This document shows, one piece after another, positions 53,957 through 63,457 of a stretch of DNA of 64,000 nt. This stretch comes from Manganitrophus sp963718695 (GTDB lineage Bacteria; Nitrospirota; Nitrospiria; SBBL01; Manganitrophaceae): NCBI GenBank assembly GCA_963718695.1, contig OY970371.1, positions 4,278,001-4,342,000 on the forward strand. The letters are read 5' to 3'. Numbering within the stretch: the stretch's first letter is position 1; the number at the start of each line of letters is the position of its first letter. The translations under genes and the position numbers were made by a program. The notes under the pieces are model-generated. The model did no database searches. It saw only the letters and a list, made by a program, of their open reading frames with translations, and was not told the origin of the DNA.

Positions 53957-55177
53957 ATGCCGACTTTTCGGTACAAAGCCAGAGACAAATACGGCGCCCT
54001 TTTTATGGGGACGTTTGAGACCCACGGCAAAGAGGCGGTGGCCGGGCATCTCGACAGTCTCGGCTACATCCCCGTTGCGATCGAGGAGGAAAAGCCCGGC
54101 CTTTCGCTGGCCGAGCTTCTTCCGCAATTCGAGCGGATCTCTTCCGAGGATTTGATCATCTTCTCCCGACAATTGGCGACCTTGATTAGCGCAGGTATTC
54201 CCTTCATGGCGAGCTTCAATGCACTGGAGGAGCAGACCGAAAATCCGAAGCTGAAGAAAGTAATCGGTCAGGTCCAGAAAGATGTAGAGGGAGGAAGCAC
54301 TTTCGCCGATGCATTGGCTAAACATCCGAAGGTTTTCTCCCAGATGTATGTCAGCATGGTCAAAGCGGGAGAGACCGGCGGAGTGCTTGATGAAATCCTT
54401 ACCCGCCTCGCCCTGCTGGCGGAGCACGAGGCCGAGACGCGCGCCAGGATCAAGGCGGCGACGCGGTATCCCAAAATCGTCGTTGCCGCTCTGGTTGTTG
54501 CTTTTGGTATTTTGGTTTCTTTTGTAATTCCAAGGTTCGCCGCCCTGTATGCCAATTATGACGTTGCGCTGCCGCTCCCGACGCGGATGATGATCAACCT
54601 CAATAGCATCGTTCATCAGTATGGATTTTTTATTCTCGCGGGGATCGTTGCGGCATTTATCGGATTTCGAAAATATATCAATACCCCACCTGGGCGGCTT
54701 TGGTGGGATGGTTTTAAATTAAGTGTTCCGATCTTCGGCCCGATCTTCACCAAAACCGCCCTGTCCCGCTTTGCGCGTGTCTTCGGCACCCTTACCCGTT
54801 CCGGACTGCCGATTTTGCAAACGCTAGAGATTGTTTCGGAGACGGTCGGAAACGTCGTCATTGGGCGGGTTGTGGATAATATCCGAGATTCCGCCCGACA
54901 GGGCCGGGGGATTGTTCAGCCGATGAAGGTCAGCAAAGTTTTTCCTCCGATCGTTATTCAGATGGTTGCCGTCGGCGAAGAAAGCGGAAAGATGGAAGAG
55001 ATGATGATGAAGGTTTCGGAATATTACGATCGCGATGTCGAATATGCGATTAAAAATTTGTCTAGCAGTCTGGAGCCATTGTTGCTGACGGTAATTGGCA
55101 TCGTCATTATCTTTCTAGCCTTGGCGATCTTTATGCCCTGGTGGAACATGATCAATGTGTTTAAAGGAGGCAGATAG
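53957..55177 (+). CDS. pilC: Type IV pilus inner-membrane platform protein PilC
   Basis: The 406-residue protein has two GspF domains with three membrane helices and the motif FAGSTLFSDAL-like GSTFADALAKHPKVFS and GEESGKMEEMM. It anchors the pilus motor in the membrane next to PilB. The 226-bp gap to pilB has no gene. Confidence 0.95.
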   Translation: MPTFRYKARDKYGALFMGTFETHGKEAVAGHLDSLGYIPVAIEEEKPGLSLAELLPQFERISSEDLIIFSRQLATLISAGIPFMASFNALEEQTENPKLKKVIGQVQKDVEGGSTFADALAKHPKVFSQMYVSMVKAGETGGVLDEILTRLALLAEHEAETRARIKAATRYPKIVVAALVVAFGILVSFVIPRFAALYANYDVALPLPTRMMINLNSIVHQYGFFILAGIVAAFIGFRKYINTPPGRLWWDGFKLSVPIFGPIFTKTALSRFARVFGTLTRSGLPILQTLEIVSETVGNVVIGRVVDNIRDSARQGRGIVQPMKVSKVFPPIVIQMVAVGEESGKMEEMMMKVSEYYDRDVEYAIKNLSSSLEPLLLTVIGIVIIFLALAIFMPWWNMINVFKGGR

Positions 55178-55194
55178 CTGTCTTCTTTCGTCCC

Positions 55195-55584
55195 ATGTTG
55201 AGATCAGATCAAAAAGGATTCACGGCATTAGAAACACTGTTGGTTTGTATCGTTATTAGTCTCCTGATCGGAATTGCGACTTCATATTATCAGCGGCTGG
55301 CGCTAGAGGCGAAGGAAGTGACACTAACAACCGGGTTGGTGAATATTCGAAACGGAATCGGACTTTACCGCGTGCTTCAGCAGCATTACCCGGAGGATTT
55401 AAAAAACCTGGTTAAAGAAAAATACCTGTTACCGGTGAACGATAAAATCATTTCGGGAGAATATTTGGCTGCACAGTCTTTAGATGGTGATGGAAATTTG
55501 TTGGATCCGTTTGGAAATCGCTACCGATACGATCCGACGACGGGCCAGGTGGCATCCAATACACAAGGATATGAGAGTTGGTAG
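55195..55584 (+). CDS. Pseudopilin, GspG-like
   Basis: The 129-residue protein has the prepilin motif KGFTALETLLV (G^F, Glu5) near the N-terminus followed by a hydrophobic helix, and ends with a C-terminal GNRYRYDPTTGQV calcium-binding-type loop of GspG. It would be processed by PilD and placed in the pilus or pseudopilus. Confidence 0.85.
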   Translation: MLRSDQKGFTALETLLVCIVISLLIGIATSYYQRLALEAKEVTLTTGLVNIRNGIGLYRVLQQHYPEDLKNLVKEKYLLPVNDKIISGEYLAAQSLDGDGNLLDPFGNRYRYDPTTGQVASNTQGYESW

Positions 55585-55680
55585 AGAAGTAGAGATGAGG
55601 AAATAAACACAAGACAGAGTGGCAACCGGGAGTGAAATCTGTCAATCAGCACCATGCACTTAAAAAGGAGGAAAGGAACA

Positions 55681-56061
55681 ATGAAGACGCTTCGAAATGA
55701 AAAAGGTTTTACACTCATTGAGCTGGTCATGGTCATTGTGGTCTTAGGAATTCTGGCCGTTGTGGCGATTCCAACTTTTAATGATCTTTCAGCAGAGGCA
55801 AATGCGGGCGCGCTGGCGGGTGTGGCTGGAGGGATGTCTTCGGCCATGGCAACTAACTATGCGGCGCGTTCGTTAGATGTTGCAAATGGAGCTCCAATTG
55901 ATAACTGCAGTGATATCGGTACAGTCATGGCAGGAGGAGTCCCAGCGGGTTACTCAGTGACTGCCGCAGCCATTGCCGATAATGCTTCAGTTGCCTGTGT
56001 CCTCACTCAGGATGCGACGACCGACACGACAACGTTTGTTGGAATAGGGATTGTCCCATAA
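55681..56061 (+). CDS. pilA: Major pilin PilA-like
   Basis: With start ATG 55681 (AAGGAGG upstream) the product is 126 residues. EKGFTLIELVMVIVVLGILAVVAIPTF is a classic type IVa pilin N-terminus with Glu5. A hydrophilic C-terminal domain with two Cys (DNCSD, ACVLTQ) follows. It is the best candidate for the main pilin, though the name is by analogy. Confidence 0.85.
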   Translation: MKTLRNEKGFTLIELVMVIVVLGILAVVAIPTFNDLSAEANAGALAGVAGGMSSAMATNYAARSLDVANGAPIDNCSDIGTVMAGGVPAGYSVTAAAIADNASVACVLTQDATTDTTTFVGIGIVP

Positions 56062-56122
56062 GGGATGGGAATAGACTAATAAACGAAGGCTTAGAAGAAA
56101 TATGTCGTGAGGAGCATCTCTT

Positions 56123-56623
56123 GTGCGGCAACAGGGCTTCACCTTAATTGAAGCGGTGATGGTGCTGCTCATTCTGAGCATCTTGGCCGTGGTGGTGATT
56201 CCACTGGTCGGGAATATGGCGGGAACGAGGGCGTCTGCGACGGCCCGAAAACTTCAATCGGACATTGCTTATGCCCAAAGTCTCGCCATGACCCGCAACC
56301 TGCCGCATCGGGTTTATTTCAACACCGCTCCCGCTCCCGCAAGCGGGTATGCGGTGGTGAACGATGCCGATGGAGACGGAAATTGGGGCGAAACCGGAGA
56401 GTTTGTGATCGACCCGACGAACAGCACGGGGAATCTCTCGGTGGTCCTCAACACCGGGAGCTACGCGGAGGTGACGATCTCGGGGGGGAGCTTCGCCGGT
56501 GCCTTTGTCCACTTTAACACCCTCGGGGTACCGACGGCAGGAGGGACAGTCATTGTCTCAGGCGGAGGCACTTCCCAAACAGTAGATGTTCAGCAGGAAA
56601 CGGGAAGGGTGAGTATTCCGTGA
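56123..56623 (+). CDS. Minor pilin, GspH/FimT-like
   Basis: The 166-residue protein begins GFTLIEAVMVLLILSILAVVVIPL (Glu5) and has a beta-rich C-terminal domain of the GspH/FimT type. GTG start. Part of the pilin set. Confidence 0.85.
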   Translation: MRQQGFTLIEAVMVLLILSILAVVVIPLVGNMAGTRASATARKLQSDIAYAQSLAMTRNLPHRVYFNTAPAPASGYAVVNDADGDGNWGETGEFVIDPTNSTGNLSVVLNTGSYAEVTISGGSFAGAFVHFNTLGVPTAGGTVIVSGGGTSQTVDVQQETGRVSIP

Positions 56624-57042
56624 AAAGGCTTAAACAGCCCATGCTCTATCAGGGGTTTGCCCAAGAACGAGGATTTACGTTGATCGAGATTGTGATTTTT
56701 ATCATTGTCGTTGGTCTCGCCGGCGGAATCTTAATTCCGTTGACACAAAGTATCAGCGGAAGCGCGAACCCGGTGATCACACAGCAGGCGATTGCTCTGG
56801 CTCAGGCGGAGCTTGACCAAACAATCGCGCAGAAGCGGGTGGCCGGATTTGGTCCGATAGCGTCAGGCGCCTGCGTTGTGCCGATGCCAGCGGGATTTAT
56901 CTGCGCTCGCGCGGTTTGTTCTGTGCCGGCAACGAATCTCAACAGTTGCGGCGCGGCGACCGATTTCAAAAGGGTCGATGTGACGATCACAAACGCTGTC
57001 ATTGGAAATGTAACTGCAGTAACGCTCTTGACGGATTACTGA
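56620..57042 (+). CDS. Minor pilin, PilV-like
   Basis: The 140-residue protein has ERGFTLIEIVIFIIVVGLAGGI and four Cys in its C-terminal part. The GTG start overlaps the preceding stop (GTGA). Confidence 0.8.
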   Translation: MKRLKQPMLYQGFAQERGFTLIEIVIFIIVVGLAGGILIPLTQSISGSANPVITQQAIALAQAELDQTIAQKRVAGFGPIASGACVVPMPAGFICARAVCSVPATNLNSCGAATDFKRVDVTITNAVIGNVTAVTLLTDY

Positions 57043-57060
57043 AGAGAAGCGGAGGGATGG

Positions 57061-57660
57061 GTGAAGGATCGCCTGCCGGACGGAAAAACTGGCGCAACAC
57101 TGAGACCGAGCGGAAAGGTAGTGCCCGTTCCAGGTTTCAACTTTGCCAATCGTGCCGCGCGGGGCGAGGCCGGTTTTACCCTGGTCGAACTGGTCCTGGT
57201 CATCGTCCTTTTGGGAATTGTTTCGGTCGTCGCCGCCGTTCCGTTGATGGAAGGGGCGAGAATATTCACTTCCAGCGAGGTTCGCGCCGATTTGAATAAC
57301 CAGGGACGGCTGGCCGTCGAGAGAATGGCGCGCGAGATCCGGATGGCGCGAAGCCGAACCGCCGCCGATCTCCCAGGCTGCTGCAACGCGGGGACGCTCA
57401 ATTTCTATGATATCGGCGGGAACCAGATTATTTATACTTTCTCTGGAGGGAACCTCACACGTCAAGACATGGCGGGTACCTTTGTGCTGGCTTCAGCCGA
57501 CGCGGCTACCTCCTCTTTGACCTTTTCTTACTTTCAGCAGAATGGCGCCGCTGCCGCTGCAGCAGCCCAAGTTTGGACCATTCAGATCGATCTGACCGTC
57601 ACAAAGAGCGGTGAATCGCAGGCGTATCGGGTTCGGGTTCACCCAAGGAATTTCGTATGA
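57061..57660 (+). CDS. Minor pilin, PilW-like
   Basis: The 199-residue protein has a 37-residue leader, then GFTLVELVLVIVLLGIVSVVAAVPL (Glu5), a helix and a beta-rich domain with CC (GCCNAG). The long leader is unusual; translation may start later, but no better start is clear. Its stop overlaps the next start (ATGA). Confidence 0.75.
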   Translation: MKDRLPDGKTGATLRPSGKVVPVPGFNFANRAARGEAGFTLVELVLVIVLLGIVSVVAAVPLMEGARIFTSSEVRADLNNQGRLAVERMAREIRMARSRTAADLPGCCNAGTLNFYDIGGNQIIYTFSGGNLTRQDMAGTFVLASADAATSSLTFSYFQQNGAAAAAAAQVWTIQIDLTVTKSGESQAYRVRVHPRNFV

Positions 57661-59423
57661 GCCACTTCTTGATTCTGGAGACGGAACGGGGAATCGCGCT
57701 GATTGCGGCGGTTTTTCTGATTGTCGTCTTCGGGTTTTTCGGTGTCGCCGTCGTTTCGTTGGTCGGCACGCAGGGATTCTCCGCGATGAACGACGTAAAG
57801 TCGGATCAGGCCTTTTTCATCGCCGCGGGGGGGATGCAGATGGCCCGGTATCAGTTCGAAACGGGAACCCCCTGCGCCGGGCTGACCAACGCCGTTCCGA
57901 CGGTGCTGGGAGCGGGAAGCTTTATCACTGTCGGGACAGCCTACAATCCATTGTCCACCCTTGTCGATCAGGCCGGCGGGATCAATAGTTCCGTCGCGAC
58001 GATTCCGGTCGACGCCATCGCGGGTTATGCGCCGCACGGACGCATCCGCATCGATGCGGAGTCGATCGACTACGCCGGAACGTCCACCGACGCGCTGGTC
58101 TGCGGCGCCCCGGCCTGTTTCACCGGCGCCGAGCGGGGCGCGGACGGAACGACGGCCGCCGCCCATGCGAACAATGCCCAGGTAACTCAGAACCAATGTT
58201 TGATCCGGTCGACCGGGACGGTCATCGGAGCATTCGGCAACAGCCGACGGGTCATCGAAGTGGGTGTGCCCAACAGCGGTCCTTCGGTTCAGACGGGCGA
58301 GAACACGATTTCGGGTCATCCCTCGGACACCGTAACACTGGACATCCCGTTACCGACTCCCGTCGATCCGACGCGCGCCTTTCTTCTTTTCAATACCCGT
58401 CACAATCACAACGAGCCGACAGGCGCGATGCTCCGCGGCCAGATCCTCGATGCGAATACGATCCGGTTTCAACAGAGGACGAACGCGTCGCGGCCGATCA
58501 CGATCCGGTGGTACGTGGTGGCGTACCCCTCTGGCGTCAACGTGCAGCGCGGCTCCATTACCCAAAGCAACGCGGTGGTGAATGTCGGCGCTGCACAAGG
58601 CTTTGCAGGGGTGTCCTCTTTAAGCCAGGCCTTCGTAACCTGGTCGAAAACGCCCGACCCGGACCATGTCACTTGGGATAACAATGACCCGATTCTCGGG
58701 GAGCTGACGAGTCCGACCAATCTCCAATTTCGGGCGACGGATGCCGATAATACCCATACCATCTGGTGGCAGGTGATCGAGTTTACTAACCCGGCCGACA
58801 TTTTCGTCCAGAAGGGGACCATCGGTCCGACGGCAATGAGTCAGGGGGGGCCTACGACTCAAACCGTTACGGCCACACTTCCGATAGCAGTCGATGTCAG
58901 CAAGACATTCGTGCTGGTGGGGTATCGGACGTTGAGGGGCCAAGACGAAGACGACATCATTGGAGCCCGGATGCTGCGGGCGCAATTGACCGGCCCGACC
59001 ACCATCACCATCGATCGCGCCACGAGGCGGACCGCCAGAATCGAAGAGATCACCTGGCAGGCGATCGAACTGAGAGATGGCTCCAACGTTCAACACGGAA
59101 GCGAAACCTTTCCCAACAGCGATCCACTGGAGACCGTCAACTTAGCGACCCCGGTCGACGTGACCCGTTCCGTTGCCTTCGCGTCAGTTCAACCGGCGGC
59201 GGGACAGAGCATGGGCCGCTCTCCGTATGCTCCGAACAACGGTTCCGATTCCGACTATGTCGGCGTCGGCTCGGTCACGATGGCGTTATCCCCGGCGGGG
59301 GATCAGATCACGATGCAGCGAAGCAATACCAATTCGTCGGCCGACATCGGCTGGTTTGTCGTCGAGTTCGGGGCCGGCGGCGGAGGCCAGCCTCGGATCG
59401 ATTGGATCGAGCGGTTTCAGTAG
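57657..59423 (+). CDS. Large PilX-like minor pilin with C-terminal repeats
   Basis: The 588-residue protein begins with a PilX-like hydrophobic N-terminus (GIALIAAVFLIVVFGFFGVAVVSL) without the usual Glu5, then a GRIRIDAESIDYAG...RGADGTTAAAH module (about residues 125-175) and four repeats marked by a W-x-V-[VI]-x-[FYL] strand (Trp at about 284, 371, 467 and 566, spaced 87-99 residues). Most PilX proteins are below 250 residues, so it is probably an adhesive tip or surface subunit. It shares its N-terminus with the gene at 59440. Confidence 0.72.
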   Translation: MSHFLILETERGIALIAAVFLIVVFGFFGVAVVSLVGTQGFSAMNDVKSDQAFFIAAGGMQMARYQFETGTPCAGLTNAVPTVLGAGSFITVGTAYNPLSTLVDQAGGINSSVATIPVDAIAGYAPHGRIRIDAESIDYAGTSTDALVCGAPACFTGAERGADGTTAAAHANNAQVTQNQCLIRSTGTVIGAFGNSRRVIEVGVPNSGPSVQTGENTISGHPSDTVTLDIPLPTPVDPTRAFLLFNTRHNHNEPTGAMLRGQILDANTIRFQQRTNASRPITIRWYVVAYPSGVNVQRGSITQSNAVVNVGAAQGFAGVSSLSQAFVTWSKTPDPDHVTWDNNDPILGELTSPTNLQFRATDADNTHTIWWQVIEFTNPADIFVQKGTIGPTAMSQGGPTTQTVTATLPIAVDVSKTFVLVGYRTLRGQDEDDIIGARMLRAQLTGPTTITIDRATRRTARIEEITWQAIELRDGSNVQHGSETFPNSDPLETVNLATPVDVTRSVAFASVQPAAGQSMGRSPYAPNNGSDSDYVGVGSVTMALSPAGDQITMQRSNTNSSADIGWFVVEFGAGGGGQPRIDWIERFQ

Positions 59424-59439
59424 AAGAAGGATTTTCTTC

Positions 59440-60324
59440 ATGGGTCATTCGGTATTAAAGACGGAGGGGGGAATCGCCCTGATTGCGGCGGTCTTCTTGA
59501 TCGTTGTCTTCGGCTTCCTCGGCCTTGCCGTCGTCTCGCTGGTCGGCACGCAAGGGTTCTCCGCAATGAACGAGGTGAAATCGGACCAAGCCTTTTTTGT
59601 CGCGGAGGGAGGGACCGAATTTAGCCAGCGTTTTCTTGCGCAGAACCTCCAGTGGTATCGGAGCACGGTCGATCCAATCTTGATCCCCGCCACAAATTTG
59701 GGGGCAGGCGCTTTTAATGTCAGTGTGAACCTTCCGGCGACGATGCTCAGCACCCGAGTCCCGACTCCGGGCTCAACCAATCCGATTCGAGTCTATACGA
59801 CAAATCGCTTTCCGGCGTCGGGTTTCCTTCAGATTGAGGAGGATCTTACCGGAGACGCGGAGTTTGTGTTCTACGGTGGGATTGCCGGGAACACCTTCAC
59901 CGGGATTTTACGGGGACAGACGGTCGGCGGGATCTCCAGCAACGCTTCGGCCCATGAGCGGGGTCACCGGGTTTATCCGGTGACGACCCTCACCGTCGCA
60001 CTGGCCAACAGTTGTGCAGCCCCCGCATCATTCACGGTGGCTGCTCATCCAAAGTTTCTCGGCGCGGGAACGGTCAACATCGATGAGGAAGAGATCAGTT
60101 ACACAGGGTCGACAATCGCCGGAGGCACGATGACCTTCACCGGAGTAACGCGCTGCCAGAATGGGACTGCCTCCGCCGCCCATAACAACGGCAGGCCGGT
60201 GACGCCGCTGTTGGCGGAGGGGAGCCTCCCCGATTTTGAAGCGGAGATTATTTCGACCGGAACGGTCAGTCTTGCCGCAATGGGGAACGCAGCCCGATCG
60301 GTTCGCAAGATAGTGCAACGGTAA
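59440..60324 (+). CDS. PilX-like minor pilin paralogue
   Basis: From ATG 59440 the product is 294 residues. Its first 60 residues are nearly the same as those of the upstream gene (GIALIAAVFLIVVFGFLGLAVVSLVGTQ, in parts). The rest has two copies of an I-I/D-E-E-I-Y-x-G ... R-x-x-x-G-T-x-A-x-x-H motif (once in the upstream protein). It seems to come from a tandem duplication. Its stop overlaps the next start (TAATG). Start chosen over the earlier 59173 extension because that overlaps the upstream gene. Confidence 0.75.
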   Translation: MGHSVLKTEGGIALIAAVFLIVVFGFLGLAVVSLVGTQGFSAMNEVKSDQAFFVAEGGTEFSQRFLAQNLQWYRSTVDPILIPATNLGAGAFNVSVNLPATMLSTRVPTPGSTNPIRVYTTNRFPASGFLQIEEDLTGDAEFVFYGGIAGNTFTGILRGQTVGGISSNASAHERGHRVYPVTTLTVALANSCAAPASFTVAAHPKFLGAGTVNIDEEEISYTGSTIAGGTMTFTGVTRCQNGTASAAHNNGRPVTPLLAEGSLPDFEAEIISTGTVSLAAMGNAARSVRKIVQR

Positions 60325-62039
60325 TGGACGAAAGAACCCGAATAAAGGTGATGCTGATCATGCTGATGACGGCAGGCTTATTTTTCTCCTTTGGGCAGAG
60401 CGCGGCCGAGGCGGCTTACAATTTCACATCGACCATGACCAATGCGCCGACCCCGGTTGAGTTTACCATGGGAGATCCCGCTTCAATTACGTTTCAGATC
60501 ACGAACACCAGCACGACAGGGCAGGTTACTCAAAGGATCTACCAGATGCGGTTTCGTCTGACAGACACTGGGGGAGGGGGGACCGTTTTTTCAAATACCA
60601 CCGTCGCCCCGGCGGGATGGACCCGGACCTCCTTTTCCGGTACCTCCATCACTTTCCGGGCCAACACGGCGAACGATGCGATCGTTTGTACGATCGCCGG
60701 ATGCCCTGCGGGAGCGGCCATCTCGAAGGCATTTACATTAAATATGGTCGCCGGGCGTTACTCATCGGACACCATCCAGGACTTGCGGGACGTGCGGGCT
60801 TATTTCCAAAACTCGACCAGCCCCTGGCCTCCCTCCGGATCGGATTCGACGATCACTCGAACCAGCGGAACGAGTGTCGGACTCTGGACCCTCAAGTCTC
60901 TTTTGATGACCCTGGTGCCGTCCACGACCGCCGTGCCGGTAGGCGGTACCTTTACTTTGATAATGACCGTGACGAACCGGTCGACGTCGAACTTAACAGG
61001 CATTACCTCAAACCCCAAACCGCCGACACGGCAGTATAATCACTTGAACAATCCCCCGACGCCGGTCGCAGTTGCTACGATTTCAAACCCAGCCAACTTA
61101 AACCTTAATGCGGGTGCCACAGGGACGATGGTCTGGACCTATACAACGACAGGTTCCGGTCCAGGGACGGTCACGTTTCAAGCTTATGCCGGCGTCGGTA
61201 CGAGAACTTCTAAACTTATTACTTCCGTCCCGGTGTCGATCGGCGTTATTTCAGGAAACTTTTCGATCGCACCGACCTGCCTCTTTTCGGGGAACGTTGC
61301 GACCTTTGTCTTGACGGTGACGAATGTGACAGGAGGGACGGTGAACAACATTGTTCCTTCTGCGCTCACGAGAGGAGGGACTGCGACGATCGGCGCCTTC
61401 ACCGGTCCGGCCCCGGCCTCCATCGCCTCCCTTGCCAACAATAGCGCCGGCACATTTACCTGGACCGCAACCGTCACGGGGACGGTCGGTTCGACCTACT
61501 CTGTCACAGGCTCTGCGACCGGCAATGGCGGGAACAGCACCGGTCCGGTTGTCTCAGCGATGGAGGATGTGGGCGGATACGTGATCAATCTCGATGTCAC
61601 GGAAACAAATCTTTTCAGCACCAATCAACCATTGACATGGTCGATTACGAATCAAGGTTGCGCGCCGGCCCAGAGCGTTTCCATCTCATTCCCATCCGGC
61701 TGGGCATGGGGAGGAGGGGCGGAAGATGGTTACGCATTGGTGACGGATTCGGTCGGAAATCTGGTCGAGTCTTGGGTCGCTTCCGGTCCGACCGCCGGCT
61801 CTGTTCAGTTTGCTTCCCCTTCAGCCGCGGATCGGATTCCGTTGACCGAGGGAGGGGACTTCGAACTGGTTTTTTCAGCGGTACCGACCTCTGGAACGAG
61901 CAGCACATTCACTGTAACGGTGACCGATGAGAATGGCGTGACCAGTCCGCCGCAGTCTCAGGTGGTGGATTTAAATGCATTTAATTTTAATTCATTGAAT
62001 GAGGCCGATACTGAATCGTACCGCGAGGAATTTCGTTAA
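60324..62039 (+). CDS. Secreted DUF11/CARDB-like surface protein
   Basis: The 571-residue protein has a signal peptide of about 30 residues ending near EAAYN, followed by Thr/Ser-rich beta-sandwich domains (GGTFTLIMTVTNRSTSNLTGI, NVATFVLTVTNVTGGTVNNI) typical of DUF11/CARDB-like adhesin domains. There is no C-terminal anchor visible. It is translationally coupled to the pilin paralogue, so it may associate with the pilus. Confidence 0.65.
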   Translation: MDERTRIKVMLIMLMTAGLFFSFGQSAAEAAYNFTSTMTNAPTPVEFTMGDPASITFQITNTSTTGQVTQRIYQMRFRLTDTGGGGTVFSNTTVAPAGWTRTSFSGTSITFRANTANDAIVCTIAGCPAGAAISKAFTLNMVAGRYSSDTIQDLRDVRAYFQNSTSPWPPSGSDSTITRTSGTSVGLWTLKSLLMTLVPSTTAVPVGGTFTLIMTVTNRSTSNLTGITSNPKPPTRQYNHLNNPPTPVAVATISNPANLNLNAGATGTMVWTYTTTGSGPGTVTFQAYAGVGTRTSKLITSVPVSIGVISGNFSIAPTCLFSGNVATFVLTVTNVTGGTVNNIVPSALTRGGTATIGAFTGPAPASIASLANNSAGTFTWTATVTGTVGSTYSVTGSATGNGGNSTGPVVSAMEDVGGYVINLDVTETNLFSTNQPLTWSITNQGCAPAQSVSISFPSGWAWGGGAEDGYALVTDSVGNLVESWVASGPTAGSVQFASPSAADRIPLTEGGDFELVFSAVPTSGTSSTFTVTVTDENGVTSPPQSQVVDLNAFNFNSLNEADTESYREEFR

Positions 62040-62107
62040 TCTGAGCGGTTCATTTTAGTGCAACATTAGAAAAATAAATTCATCACCTCATGAACTGATT
62101 GGACCGG

Positions 62108-62395
62108 ATGAAGACTTCGGAAATTTTACAAGAGATCGATATCCCCAGACACAAGCTCTATTATCTCGAGCAGAAGGGGTATGTCACGCCGAAGCGGATT
62201 CCGATGGGAGACCTGGAGGCGCGGGAATACAGCCGAGAGGATCTGCTCAAGATCAAATTCATTTGGAAGTATTTAAGCAAGGGATTCAAGCACAAAGTCG
62301 CTTATGAGAAGGCCATGGAGGAGATCGCTTCCATGAACGGGAATGGGTCCGCCAACGGCAACGGGTCGTCTGGGACGACCCATTCGAGGGGATAA
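62108..62395 (+). CDS. Small MerR-type regulator
   Basis: The 95-residue protein has a MerR N-terminal HTH (MKTSEILQEIDIPRHKLYYLEQKGYVTPKRIP, in parts), the residues for a winged helix (YSREDLLKIKFIWKYL) and a Gly/Asn-rich tail (NGNGSANGNGSS). It lacks a clear effector domain. It sits between the surface protein and pilM and may control the pil genes. The TTG three codons earlier is possible. Confidence 0.7.
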   Translation: MKTSEILQEIDIPRHKLYYLEQKGYVTPKRIPMGDLEAREYSREDLLKIKFIWKYLSKGFKHKVAYEKAMEEIASMNGNGSANGNGSSGTTHSRG

Positions 62396-62396
62396 C

Positions 62397-63419
62397 ATGG
62401 GATGGCTGTCATTTAAAAAGCCGTTTTGGGCCATTGACATCGGGGCGAGCTCGGTGAAAGTGGTCCGGGTTTGTCGGACGCGGCAAGGGGTAAAGCTGCT
62501 TGATATTGGGCTCAAAGAGCTCCCGATCGAGCAGGATTTTCGCCAGGAAAATATCGCCGCCGCCTTGGAAGAGTTGATCAAGGAGAAAAAACGGCCGAAG
62601 GCGGTCATCAATTTTTCAGGCCAGGCCCCCTTGATCCGTCACTTGACTCTTCCCGTCATGCCGAAGGAGGAGCTTGCGGAGGCGGTGAAGTGGGAGGCGA
62701 AAAAACTGGTCTCCATTCCGATGGAGGAGATGGTTCTCGATTTTATTATCGCCGGGGGGCGGCAGGAGCGCGAGACCCAGCGATACGATTTGATCCTCGT
62801 GGTGGCAGAAAAGAGCACCCTCCGGGAGCAATGGGCGATGATGCAGCGGGCGGGGCTCGACATTATCGCCATCGATGTGAACCCTCTTTCTCTGCTGAAT
62901 ACCATCCGGTTGAGTTATGGAAAGGAGCTGACCGGGAATTTCATCTACATCGATATCGGCGCTGTGAAGACCGATATGACGATTCTCAAAGATGGCGTTC
63001 TTCGGTTTACCCGGCGACTTGAAATGGGCGGGGAGCAAATCACCCGCCGACTCGAACGGGAGAGGGGCCTGTCTTATGAGGACGCGGAAAAACTAAAACG
63101 CGAAAAGGGACTCGGCGCGGAAGAAGGGCCGCAGGCGATCATCAAAAATGAAATCGACCGGTTTATCGTTGAAATCCAGCGGTCGATCGATTACTACCGG
63201 GCTCAGTTCCGGGAAGGGGTCTTCAAAAAAGTGATCCTGATGGGAGGAGGGGCGCTCCTTCCCGGTTTCTCCGATTATTTTGGAAGTTATTTTGATGCCG
63301 AGATGGAAATTGACGATCCTCTGGCGGGGATCATCGGTACGGAGTCGGTCGGTGCAATCCGGGCCATTGCCCCCCGCTTCTCAAGCGGGATCGGGTTGGC
63401 CCTCCGTTCTCATAATTAA
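62397..63419 (+). CDS. pilM: Type IV pilus assembly protein PilM
   Basis: The 340-residue protein has the actin-like fold with FWAIDIGASSVKVV, NFIYIDIGAVKTDMTILKDG and LMGGGALLPGFSDYF motifs. PilM is a cytoplasmic ATPase-fold protein binding the N-terminus of PilN. The start follows the small regulator's stop by one base. Confidence 0.92.
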   Translation: MGWLSFKKPFWAIDIGASSVKVVRVCRTRQGVKLLDIGLKELPIEQDFRQENIAAALEELIKEKKRPKAVINFSGQAPLIRHLTLPVMPKEELAEAVKWEAKKLVSIPMEEMVLDFIIAGGRQERETQRYDLILVVAEKSTLREQWAMMQRAGLDIIAIDVNPLSLLNTIRLSYGKELTGNFIYIDIGAVKTDMTILKDGVLRFTRRLEMGGEQITRRLERERGLSYEDAEKLKREKGLGAEEGPQAIIKNEIDRFIVEIQRSIDYYRAQFREGVFKKVILMGGGALLPGFSDYFGSYFDAEMEIDDPLAGIIGTESVGAIRAIAPRFSSGIGLALRSHN

Positions 63420-63457
63420 GATGGCTCTTTCCGATTTTTCGGAATGGGCGGACGAGG

